From: Apostichopus japonicus
Taxonomy: Eukaryota > Echinodermata > Holothuroidea > Aspidochirotida > Stichopodidae
Assembly (NCBI RefSeq): GCF_037975245.1
Contig: NC_092568.1
Coordinates: 9,761,501 to 9,825,500, forward strand
Reading direction: 5' to 3'
Length of the DNA: 64,000 bases
Position 1 is the first letter of the stretch. Each line of letters begins with the position of its first letter. A program made the position numbers and the translations under genes. Positions 13,353-24,977 of this stretch are shown here, piece after piece. Below the pieces are notes generated by a model. It saw only the letters and a program-made list of their open reading frames with translations, was not told the origin of the DNA and made no database searches.

Positions 13353-14099
13353 GTTTATCTCCTGGTTTAATAAGAGACATTAATGAAAGGGACTACTCAT
13401 TGACATGGAAAAAAACAATTGTGTAGATATGCTGAAATATGCACAAAGTTTGCAAAATATATATAACACAACTTTTCAACATTTCTATGAGAGTTTTGGC
13501 AATGTCTATTACTTTGAGGAATTGCATCATTAACAATCATAATCTATGTGTTCTCAAGTTTCCATGTTGACATAAAATGAGCAAGGCAGTCTTTACTGAC
13601 TTTTGGTACAATTGAAGGGATGATGTGTTTCCCACTTTGTAGTTGCATTGAATTTAATGAAGTATGTATGTTTATGTAGCACACATGATTGTAATAGTAA
13701 GAGCTTAGGAGATAACTATTGTGAATTAGGATTCATTACATCACATGGATAAACAGTATAGTATAGTAAAACCTCCTGCGTCTATTAAGCAGCTGCTTTG
13801 TCCTCTCTCCGACTGATAGTTTCGTTCAAGTGATATCATCTGAGCTGTGATTTCAACATCCGTCCAATGCATAATCGCCACCGGATACAAGATCGTATCA
13901 TTTGTGTTTTTGTCAAGGTAATGTACGTAAAATTGTACGTAAAAAGTAGGCTGCTGAGGGGGAGGGGGGTGGGGGCCGCAGCGTCAGGCAGCTTACCATA
14001 GGACGTAATTTACGTGCACCGTTATTTTACACAATGGTTACTGCAGAGATAATCCCTCTCGTTGGTTTGATATTAAATTCATAATCATAATCAGTAGTT

Positions 14100-14345
14100 G
14101 TTTTACGACGCTTAAGCGGCCACAAATGTGGGAAAAACCCACAAGGGCTTGTGGATTACAACTTTTACTCGTTGGGTGGCTTCCAATTCAACATTTTAAC
14201 TCAAATTGGAATCTTTGCAAGTTAGAAAGCCATTTCAGATGGGAAAGCCATAGATTGCTCTTGGATGAATAACCCACCTTACTATGACCCGGCCGGATAT
14301 CGAACCCTGAAACTCCCGATTGCTAAGCCAATTGGTCCACAGGGA
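14100..14345 (-). repeat. tRNA-derived SINE-like repeat
   Basis: Read on the minus strand from 14345, there is an A-box-like TTGGCTTAGCAATCGG and a B-box-like GGTTCGATATCC at tRNA-like spacing, followed by about 170 bases of unrelated tail. This is the usual SINE layout. The tRNA part is too altered to fold as a working tRNA. Confidence 0.65.
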
Positions 14346-15231
14346 AAGATGATCAATTAATTGTGTGAAATATATAGCTCTACTCAGAAAGATGATAGTA
14401 TTCATGAACTTAGTTCTGTAGATTTTAATGAATTTTTAAAGAAGATTTAAAGAGGTGGCAGGTCTTAACTTAAGCCATTCGAAAGATTTTTGTAATTAAA
14501 TTTGAAATTTGGTGGTCTGGAGGAAAAGGGAATTTTTTTTTTACCCTATGAACGATAAATTTGATTTGTTTCTCAAAATTTTTGAACCATTGTATTGCTG
14601 ATGCTCAAACCAAGCATGAAATTTATCTAAAAGATCTTTTTTTTTCATAGATTTTTCTTGGCATATTATGAATCAGGGTCACACCTTTGTAGTTGATACA
14701 GACATGTATTTCTGTCGTCTTGTGATGTACTTGACACTGGACTGTGTACTTAGTTTTACCGTCTTTGTCACTGTCTGAAGTGATTCAGTGTTGTACCAGG
14801 TTTAATCTTTGGAGGAAGAGACTTCTTGTACATGTTCAGAACTGTGATCCGTCCTTCGAGAGACCACAGTTTTCTTTTCTAAAATGGTTGCCAAATTTAT
14901 TTAAATACTTAAAACTCAAGGTTGTCAGGAATATGTTTGTAAGCTTGTCACCCGTTTGAACGGAACTGAAGAAACTGCAAACGGTTGTGTCTGCCATGAA
15001 ACGTTATTCCAAGAATTGTCGTTCCAGGTACAAAATAACCAGTTTTCGTTCAAATATTTTAGGGCTATTTGTAGGGATGTACAGATTATGTGAAGATATA
15101 TAATTTTGGCTAAAATCTAACTGTTAATTGACCTTCTTTTTAAACTTGTGATGTCATACTGTGCAAAAATATGTGAAAACCCCTGATCTCTTTATAGCTC
15201 AGTGTTACATATGGAGAGCATTGGAAGTCAT

Positions 15232-15499
15232 ATAGAAATGCTTGTTTTCTATTGGCTAGACTATAGATAAAAGCTTGTTTTCTATTGGCTAGACAAGATA
15301 GATAGAAATGCTTGTTTTCTATTGGCTAGACTATAGATAGAAATGCTTGTTTTCTATTTTCAGTCTATAGATAGAAATACTTGTTTTCTATTGGCTAGAC
15401 TATATATAGAAATGCTTGTTTTCTATTTTCAGTCTATAGATAGAAATTCTTGTTTTCTATTGGCTAGACTATAAAATGCTTGTTTTCCATTGGCTAGAT
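15232..15499. repeat. Variable minisatellite (CTTGTTTTCTATTGGCTAGA)
   Basis: About eight copies of an irregular 30-45 base unit built around CTTGTTTTCTATTGGCTAGA followed by CTATAGATAGAAATG. Two sub-types alternate (one with TTTTCAGTCTATAG instead of TTGGCTAGAC). Confidence 0.85.
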
Positions 15500-18400
15500 T
15501 GCTAAAATCCTCAACTGTCAGCCAAACAATTTGGCAATGCCTTAAAAGTAAGATTTCCTCTCATCAATTTAATTTGAAATAATCAGTCAAGATTTCAAAG
15601 GTCAAATTGTCAGAGATATATTCAGAGTAAAACTTAAGTTTGAAAGCGGTGTGAACATGAAGACTTAAAAAATCATCAGTATTGGCTCCAAATGTGAGGA
15701 CGTTTAAAATTGCATTTTTCAAAAGTACTTTTCTAGAGACTCTGATCCTCCATATTATTCATCACCATTAAAGATTATCAAAATCAGACAATCGAATAAC
15801 TCATCGTTAATAACTGCTTTTAGAGGGGCAGTAAAATGCTTGTTGAAATTTTGAACACGGGTGACCGCAATCTGACTTTTCCTAGCATATTTGGGGACGA
15901 TACTGATGACCTTTCCAAGTAAGCAGATGTCACTTGTGGGTTAAAAAAAAAATGTTTTATAAACAGGTGAAGTAAGTTTCTTGTCTTCTATATCAGTCAT
16001 AGAAAAATGGATTTTTCATGATACTTTGAAATGCTATGTCAGCTTTTAATACAGATAAGGTAGTCAGGGTAAAGTCGTTAGTCATACAGTCCTTTATTTA
16101 AAGCGCCGCCTTTTATTTTCTTCCGTCAACTAGATGTGTGGAGCCATACTCATTTGTAAATCACATTTTAACACTCTTATCAGCTATTCAGTATTCAATT
16201 TAAATTTGTATATACAGAAATATTAAAATATATTAGTTGGATAATCTCTTCAATACTTGTTTTTGATGCATCATCATCATCATCATCATCTCCAAAAAGA
16301 AAAAAGAATAAAAACAAAGACAATGCAAAAGAGTAGAGCATTTCTATGGCATTTTGTTTGGGCAGTATCAAAGTTAGGGGAAGGGGGCAGGGGGAGGGGG
16401 GAGATGCAAAGGGTAAGAGAGGGCCGAGTATTTGCAATTTTGCTTGACCTTCTCAATATCTCATAATTTATATACATATATGCAAATGTAAGATGTCATA
16501 AAACTAATAATGTAGTGATTGCAATGGATTTTGATTGTCTCCGCCCCCCCCCCCCCCCAGCAAGGGAATGGTTAATATTGATCACATCACTTTAAGGCTG
16601 GGTATTAAACTCAGTTGACAGACTGCAGGGCTTGTAGTCCAAGGTTAAGATTTCAACCTTTTCTAGTCAATAATCTCTTTACTGTTTCAAAAACTTTGTC
16701 ATTTCAAACATCATTTAAAAAGATTACAGTGGATGCTTTGTGAGAAGCACCTGACTGGAGAGAGTGAATTTATTTGCTTTATTCCTTTACAAATACTTTG
16801 CCTTTACTCTTCACAGACGTATGTATGGACGTAAACTTTTTATAGGGTGACTATTTTGTTTTTGTTGAAGTATCGGATCATCTGCACAAAGGTCAATTTT
16901 TAGCAAGCTAAACAGTCTCCAAAAGTACCGTCCCAGTAGGTTCTAACATGAAGGATGGCCAAATCGAGATGTTCTCGTAAAATCAAATCCGGCAGAATGC
17001 TATCACAGCATTGGAAAGATAGACTGGTACTAGCAGTGGCATACAAATAAGCTAGAAAGATCAATAATGGTCACTCGTGTTTCAATCACTCAAAGAAGCA
17101 TCTGTTGCCACTTGCCACTCTGTGAGAAGTGATCATCTTAAAGTTAGTCGCCTCCTCCTCTGCAATGTCTGGAAATAATTTGGAGGGTCCCAATCTCAAG
17201 GAAAGAAATTTGTCAAAGGTTCTAACAATGTATAGCACACATGACCTGAAAAGATTCACCAGTAGTGAAAACTTGTTTTCTCTCCTAAGAGTACCTTTGA
17301 AGAAGATCAAATGGAAGGATTGTAAATTTGTTTTGATTTCCCTTATACACATCTGATTGGCCTTTATAGTATAAAATATTTTCTAGAAGGAGTTATGGTT
17401 ACAAATGACAGACTATACAGAGGGGCAGATGGGGGGCAGAGGGGGAATTGGGAAAGGGGTGGGGGGTATGAGAGTTCTTAGATTGTTGTTCATTCCAGGT
17501 ATGGTAAGATCTTACCTTGTATAATGTAATATAAAATTGTAGTATGTATCCATGTAACATGCAACAACTACAAAGAGAAGAAAAAGCATACGAGTTGTTG
17601 CAATATTGTTTTGCTTTAGTGTATATTGGGAATGGGTCGTGTTTGATTTCATCAAAGTGAGATGAATGAATGGTAATAGTTGATGTTATGTAGAGAGAAG
17701 GAGTGTTACGTTTTCTGTATATTTATGAGATAAAAGTACATAGTTGTCTGCCAGAGTGTAGCGATATCAGAGAGAAAAATCAGCTAGGAACATAAATACC
17801 GTATGAATGAATCGTAGAAGCAAAAATTTTACTTAATTAGAAAACCAGCGGTAAGTTACTGTGAAAGGAACAGGTGCAATGATTGACAGTATAATCATGT
17901 TTAATGTAAGATACAGCTGCAAAATTTAATATCTCAAAAATATAATGAAAATAATAGAAAATTAACATTTGTCATCCCTTGTCCTCTCTTGCATGTTTTA
18001 CTTTGCGTCGTTATCGGTCTCAGTTGTCCAAATGAAAGGTTTGTCTATGATTTGGAAGTTTTCATCCCCAGTATGGACGTGTGAGAGGTCCTAGTAAGGA
18101 CCCAAGGTGCTATAGAGCTTTACTTTGGTAGTGTTACCAGTCATTACTTCATTTTGCAGTAAGGGTCATTCCAAGCGATCACCCTGACTGTTGTTGTTAA
18201 GTGGAACACTTTACACACTTTTTGGAGTGACTTCACTTTTCATATTTTGAGACTCAAGCCACGACTTTCTACAGCGCTGCTATTCAAAACCACAGAGAAA
18301 TTTTCCAGCGAAAACGGGTATACATTCTGGTGGAGAAAGTGATAGGAAATATAAAGACTAAATATCAGACCTGAACAGCATGTGGACCTGTTATAGAATG

Positions 18401-20282
18401 GCACCTGTTACAGAATGGCACCTGCGAATTGATCAGTGTATTGTATTGAGAGGGATTTGACATTATGAAGAAATGTTTGGGTAACCTAAATTGAAGTACA
18501 CATAATTAAGGGCCATCCGTTACTATAGAAACCCGTTTATCATAAACAAATAAGCAAGAACATTAACATTGCTTAATATTTGGGTTGTTTTTAGTCTCTC
18601 AAAAAGTTAAGATTTAACTTAAGATTTAATTTAAGTTATTACAGCAGCTTCTTGAAAGTTAAATTTGTTTACATAATATTCAACTTGTAGTGTGATATCA
18701 GTGCAGTTAGTAATATTTTGACAGACTTGTCAATTAATTTGTAATAAAAACATGACTTTGGTATAATTTAATACAATTGTACACAGTATATTTTTGGCAA
18801 GCATGGGTTATAATTTATTAGTTTTTTTTTAATATGCAATCAATACATTAAATAGATGTTTTACCCATGTTTTACCACAGATCATCATTTCTACAAATCT
18901 CTCACAGAATAGAAACTAACCCTTTCAAAATTCATTTCTGATATAACCCATAATGATCACAACACAAATGTGTGAGATCAACTGAATTCAAATTGAGATC
19001 AGCAGGGTCTGAAAATCATGAGAAATTTCGTACCCTTCAAATAATTAGTTTTATTTAAGTTAAGTAAGATATCAGGAGTGCAAAACAGTTCCCATTGAAG
19101 CCTTCACCCCCCCCCCCCCCCATTCAAAAAGCGTTACACAGAAACCTCAAATCGTTAATTTGAAATGGACAAGTTTGTTCATTCTGATTTAGCTTGACGC
19201 TGGTCCAAAGAGTGACCAATTACAATTATTTGGAGGACAATGTTTTTCACAGCTTCTACCCAACCTAGCCTTCCCACCCCTTGCTTTCCCAAGTTCCCCC
19301 ACCTTGAAAACATAACTAAAAGGAAAGATCAGTTGTAGAATATTTCAGAGTATCACAGACTCTTTGTACATTAATCAATAACAGTTCAACTTTTGTTTTC
19401 AAGGTCACTTCTACAGGCAAGAATTTCAAAATTTTAACAATGACCTATCATGAAACATGTACCTCACATGATTCTTATTTATTAAAAGTGAATACGGTTT
19501 TGAAATAGTAGCCAAATGCTACAGTACGTCTTTGAGAAATTTGAAAGCACCTTTGGAAGACTTCTGTTAAATGATGTATTTGATTGATACATTTACCATA
19601 ATTTGTTTAAAATTTAAAAAAAATTATCTATGGAAACCTCGGTAAACAATACATTCCCTACTTTACTCATGCAGCCACATCGAGTGATATGTTCCTTGAC
19701 ACAGAAGAACAATCGAATAAATTAAAACTTTTACCATGGTGGCGATATTCATCTTCTGATTCTGGTATAAATCAACCTTCAATTAAATGAATTTTTTTCT
19801 TCTAAAACAAAGGAAAAGGATTTGTTAACTTCTGTGAAGGCACAACGTGATGATTGCAATATCTGTGTGGATAATGTACTGTTTGATTCAGTACTGGATG
19901 CTTGTAGAATCATCATTTACTTAGAATTAAACTAACACCAATGGAAACCCCAGCCAGCATACCTACTCAGTACATATGTTCTCTACTTTCCTCATGCATA
20001 TTCATACGTTCCTCGACACATAAGAATAATGACCACATTTGAAATTTCATTTCTTAGCCAGATTTACCTCCTGCTTGTGATTTTATACAATCAATTAACT
20101 GATATTATGTATCTCTACTTTGTGAGAAAAAAAACACAAAGGAAAACAAATAAAGTGCTGAGCATTGAGGTAGATTACATTTATGAATTTTTAATACCTG
20201 TCACCTGTCAATGGTGAAATCATGAAATTGAAGAAGATTCGTCTTGCATTGTGACATAGAAACATGAGATCTATGATTGCAT

Positions 20283-20597
20283 TCACGCTGCTCCCAGATT
20301 CTTGGTCATCCAAAATAAAGTCGTTGCTCCGGAACAGCACAACGAAGGAGGAGGTGGCGGTGGTGTTGGGGGAGGAGGAGGAGGAGGGGGAGATTGCACC
20401 AATGTGAGAGGAGGGGTACTCTGTGATTCCATAGAAGAGACGCCGTCCTGAGATGTATTGTTCATGTTCTCATTTCCAGTGATGACATCGTCGTTTTCCA
20501 TCGGCATTGCAGACGAATTGCACTCGCCGCTGCATGAATCTTCCTGGAGAGGTATAGGTGTGTTGGTCTTCATTTCCACAGCACAGTTCTCTAACAT
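20283..20597 (-). CDS. naa80: naa80 terminal exon with polyproline loop
   Basis: Acceptor ATGTACAG, in phase 0, and 104 codons to the stop. An acidic, Ser/Asn-rich linker leads to two proline runs split by one threonine, then the last strand TTLFWMTKNLGAA. The order (linker, polyproline, final strand) matches NAA80 and supports splicing of exon 3 directly to this exon. Confidence 0.9.
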   Translation of the reverse strand: MLENCAVEMKTNTPIPLQEDSCSGECNSSAMPMENDDVITGNENMNNTSQDGVSSMESQSTPPLTLVQSPPPPPPPPTPPPPPPSLCCSGATTLFWMTKNLGAA

Positions 20598-23500
20598 CTG
20601 TACATGAGAAGGTAAAGAAAATCAGTAAAGTTACCATTGCTGGAGAAAGATTTCCCCCTAACTTGGATTATGAATTTATTAACTTATTAAAATATTAACT
20701 TATTTATGAAGATACACAACCAGCATTTGTTGTGAAAATGTGACAACAAATTTGGCAAATTTTACTACTGAACGATTTAACAAAATTATTCATATGTTTA
20801 TATTTCGCTCAACCTTGCACTTAAAACTAGCAGGGTGCTTTTAACTAGAGGTGCTTGTGTTTTCTTTTTCTGTTTTAAAGGCAGACAATGTTTTCTCTTT
20901 ATGTGGATGTTCCAATCATTCCACTATAAGAATTATTCATCTGGAATAATTACTGTTTCCATTTTTATTTGAAATGCTAATTAAACTAACCTTTGTCAGG
21001 AAAACAAAAAAGAAAGAGAAAACTTTGGTAGGAACGCCGTGTGGATGCATTTTTGGAAACCAATTTTCATCAGACTTTCACCCAGACTTTGTCATATGTA
21101 TATCTGTTTGTTTTATTTAAGCCTTCATACAAGACATGTTTAGATGTTTGAGGGTTTACTTTCTTTTGCATAAAATCCTCTTCCCCTTTTGGTCAAGTGA
21201 TTTGCACAATTATTAAGAAGACAGACTTTTCCAGGTCCTCTGAACAAAAATGATACCACTTTACTTCAGGGTTGACAGATACACTCATAGTGCTCATCAA
21301 AAGTTTGAAACACACTTCTGATGGAATATAAGATGTTGTTTTAACTGGTAAATGCATAAAATCAGAGGACGAACTTAAACCAATATTACTATCGATGATA
21401 CGTAACATGAATCATGGTACTGTACAGATAGAGAGGTCTATTATACAGTATAACACTGAGGTACCACCCTGGATATAACTCTCCCCCCTTCTGTAATAGA
21501 AGGGTACTTACTACATATAAGGGACTGTTGGGTTTGTGAGGTAGCATAAACGTAAAGTTATAATAGGCATTGTTTTCTGCTTGAGAAACACATACCAGAC
21601 ACATCCAAAAGTCAAATTTTAAATATGTGTTACAAGATTAATGTTCAGTTCATATTATTTTGTCTGAGAATGAAACTAAGCTGCAATGCAATCCTGACAG
21701 AAGAAGACATAAGAATAACCGGATATTAAAAGTGCAGCTTATTTCCATTATTAAAACAAATTAAAAGGCTGTATAAACTTGTAACATACTGTAGGAATAT
21801 ACTTTGAATCATATGAAAAGTTGACAACTTCACCTGAGCACCAAGAGTGTTGACTGGTTTACAGTAGTTGTAACCTAGATGTTCATAGAATTTTTCCTTG
21901 CCATTGGTGCAGAGGTATATGGCATCATAGCCTTGATTTCTGGCATGATCTTCGGCTAGTTTCATTAATTTCCTCCCAAGGCCCTGACCTCGTCTCTCCT
22001 TTTGGATTACAACTGCAGAAAGGCAAACGGTGGACCTTCTAAATTGCAAATTGTTGTTCATTCATGCAGGACTACATTATATCCATATCCATTTCTTTTT
22101 ACCTTAAGTATTAAAGGAGAAATATACCCTAGACTTTTCTGCATAGAGACCACCGTTTTGCTCATTGCAACACAATGCTTGAAAACATTTCTTTCAACTT
22201 TAAGAAATCTATTTAATTGTCACCCATGGTATTCGCCATTTTGCTTGAATTCTGACAGTTACCGCTTGTTACGTGACTTAAGCAAGCCACATTTCGCATT
22301 TCAAAACATACATTTCCTATGTGCCGTTCACGATAACAAAGTCAAATTTTTCTTCCGAAACACTTTTCGGGCTCGGGAATTTGTGCAAAATAGAAAACAT
22401 GGATGCATTTGGACTTGACCGCTATTAAATCGAGCCTGAATACACAGTCGAGCCTGAATAACTGAGGCAATGAGACCTAGAGCTTGCTAAACAGATCACA
22501 TCTGTTGCTGACACTGGCAGTTACTATGATGCAAGCACTGCCAACACTAGTAACAGTTCTGAGACGGAAGGGCAAGCCTGGTGCTTTTGTATGTTCTCTT
22601 TTCTCTGGGAACCATTTTCCGTCAGGAATCAATGACATAATATCGTTTACCCTTCCATGCTTTTCCATCCCCTCTCCTGTTTACATAACCACATGCTTGG
22701 CAATCCAGCATTTTGCACCAACTTCCAAACAATCTCCGAGAGCAAGTGTACAATTCATATGCTGATAGGGGAATTGCTTAACTTATGATGTGGCTCGCTG
22801 ACATCATTTTTGAAGCGCCCTTGTTACATAATTCTTGAAAATCTGCATCTGCCTAACTATTAGTTATAAAATATTGTCCACATTTGGACATAGTCATTTC
22901 CCCTTTCGTAATGCCTTTGGCTACATCAGGGTCTTCTCTTTGAAAATCCAAAATTGTGAGATTTATACTGTACAGAGAATTTTAGTCTTCCTATAGGACT
23001 AGCCTTATCCACAGTATCCTACTGAATGACACCAAAAATGAAACTATTTATGGCAATTCTCGTTCTATACAGTATACTTGTAAGTATAAAGTACTCTGTT
23101 GAGAAATATGTAACCAAAAGTCTCTGTGCCCATTTATCAACATACAGTTTAACCTTTCAACATAATACATGTGATGTTTACACAAAGAATTGGGTAGATT
23201 TGTAACAAGGTTTATTCGGTCAACTATAATACAGGTTAGGTGTGATCTTAAGATGGCTGCCTTTGTTTACATACATATGGAGGGCAGTATTTACATTTAC
23301 AGTGAAAGGAGAATACAAGCTCATACATACGGTTACTATTGGTGCTTGGTGATATTATCAAAGACATTACAATACAGAAGATAATATATGCCATCACTGC
23401 ATAATAACAGGGACCCCACATACCTATTCTATGTCATATACTGTAGTAATATTATACATTTGAAACTTGTCAAAAATGCCAAATTTATGTCCCTGTATCT

Positions 23501-24977
23501 TATCTAAATATATATTACAATACCTGTCTCAATGAGAACGCTCTTTTTCTGGGCTAAGACTTTCGCCAAGCGACAGTATCCAATTACCCGTTCTTTTCCT
23601 TCTTGGGTTTCTGTCATAACCAACGAATAAGGTAAACCAGTACAAGACTTTTCCAGGCTATGGAGTCTAGACAAGAGAAAAATATGAAAATATTCTCAAA
23701 ATGAAACCACAAAGAATTTAACATGAAAACTGAGAACTTGAAATCATATCTCTAGAATGCACGTGTTCACATTCCATGGGATGGTTTACTCAGCTATGGT
23801 TGTAGGATTTTGATCTATGAAGTAGTATCCCATACATAATGAACAATGCACTGGGTATACTATAGGGCCAATGAATATCATTGCTGGCCCTATGAAAACA
23901 GTCAGATGGTCCAATATGTTGAAGACAGTAGTACATTCAGGGGAAAGGATGGGATTGTACATACCCTTTTCCCCCCCCCCCTCCCCGCCCCTTTTTGAAA
24001 ATTGTTATATACACAACTGTGCCTGGAGATCTATTACAGACCTAATTTATAGCCTAGCTTTACCTCAGAATTGATCAATTTAACATCGATCTTATGATTT
24101 TCCTGGGGGTCAGGGAGCATCTGATCCCTGACCCTCCTACATGGGAGTGGGATTCAACTACCTCAGGGACACACTTTTTTCCCCCTTAACCTTGGAAATC
24201 ACTAAATTTTCTGGTAAATGAAAAAGGATATCCAGGATAAAATTATGTGGGTGTCCTGTATTTAGCAGTGAAATCCTTTTACAAATTTGGATAACTTGGA
24301 AATACTTTGATTGTCTCTACATAAATTACATCTGCTTCATGAATTTTTCTGACTTTCTTCTTTGCAGTAAGATACAGTGCTTAGTTATATATAAAGAGTC
24401 TGGGCAGGACAGCCAGACAACTTGATCCACTCTCAACCCCTTACATCGAGACGTTTAACTGTAATACTGAATGATCATGCCAATGTCTCGTCAATATAGT
24501 ATCAAAAGAAAAGTATTTGATCAGCAGTTAGCAACATCAAAACAATTTGCATTATCCAAAAATAATTGAAGGCTAAGTCAAACCATCTATTTTTTTATTC
24601 TCCTTCCTGTTATCTTGCCAGGTTTCAACAGACATTTCAGGAATTGTTATTATCATGACCGTTTCTTTCGAGGTAACGCTGACTTTGATTTTACCTGACT
24701 CACTGAGCACGTCACCGAAAATGCGGTCGAAATTTGTCATATTACTACTACTTCGTGGAACACATCAAGCTAGGCATACTGTACGCTTGATATTAGGCTA
24801 GGCCCATGTTCTTGTATCTCACTATACTATTATTATTAACATACCTTTACAATTTGGTAGAAAATCTTTGCGTGCTTACCTCATCGCCTTACTTCGCGGC
24901 CACTCACTATTGATGACTTCAACACATTCATCTGTCAAATCCCTTCTTTGGTGCAGAGGATGGAGTTGCACGGCCAT
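20283..24977 (-). CDS. naa80: N-alpha-acetyltransferase 80 (actin N-acetyltransferase), complete
   Basis: Four exons (24880-24977, 23524-23666, 21834-22012, 20283-20597) join in phase into 244 residues. NAA80 acetylates the processed acidic N-terminus of actin in the cytosol, working on the profilin-actin complex. Seen: an N-terminal segment with INSEWPRSK and RLHSLEKS, matching 'INDQWPRS..RLHSL' of vertebrate NAA80; the GNAT acetyl-CoA loop RGQGLG at residues 88-93; KFYEHLGY at about 141-8 residues before the exon 3 end, typical of the family; and a pure proline run near residues 210-224 just before the last strand (TTLFWMTKNLG). In the known family that proline-rich loop docks profilin. Human NAA80 is somewhat longer (about 290-310 aa), mostly at the N-terminus and loop. 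The start is the first ATG of exon 1 and fits the family. It is convergent with the aftiphilin-like gene and tandem with armt1. Confidence 0.94.
21834..22012 (-). CDS. naa80: naa80 coding exon 3 (acetyl-CoA binding loop)
   Basis: Acceptor TTTCTGCAG, donor CAGGTGAAG. It encodes VVIQKERRGQGLGRKLM, with the R-x-x-G-x-G pattern, and later FYEHLGYNYCKPV, then ends exactly on a codon. Confidence 0.94.
23524..23666 (-). CDS. naa80: naa80 coding exon 2
   Basis: Acceptor TTGTCTAG, donor CAGGTATTG. It encodes RLHSLEKSCTGLPYSLVM through GYCRLAKVL to VLIET, the central GNAT strands preceding the acetyl-CoA loop. Confidence 0.93.
24880..24977 (-). CDS. naa80: naa80 coding exon 1
   Basis: ATG at 24977 opens MAVQLHPLHQRRDLTDE and ends after WPRSKAM plus two bases at a GTAAGC donor. 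The LHPLH...INSEWPRS pattern is the conserved N-terminus of NAA80. Confidence 0.93.

Larger units (their letters stand above)
12974..20282. other. 3' region of aftiphilin-like gene and convergent spacer to naa80
   Basis: No coding exon recognised. It contains two minisatellites (13152-13352, 15232-15499), a SINE-like repeat (about 14100-14345), a CAT trinucleotide run near 16267 and long C runs near 16541 and 19109. Part of its start must be 3' UTR, but I cannot place the polyadenylation site. Confidence 0.6.
20598..24879 (-). other. naa80 introns
   Basis: Three introns (20598-21833, 22013-23523, 23667-24879) of 1.2-1.5 kb. I see only AT-rich unique-looking sequence, with a C-rich run near 23970. 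Open frames here are short and show no family features. Confidence 0.6.

Noticed and set aside
16195-16466. Histidine or aspartate repeat frames
   Set aside because: Translations of a CAT trinucleotide microsatellite on both strands.
22002-22418. 138-codon plus-strand frame opposite naa80 exon 3
   Set aside because: It begins on the antisense of the naa80 exon and runs into the intron; no domain features.
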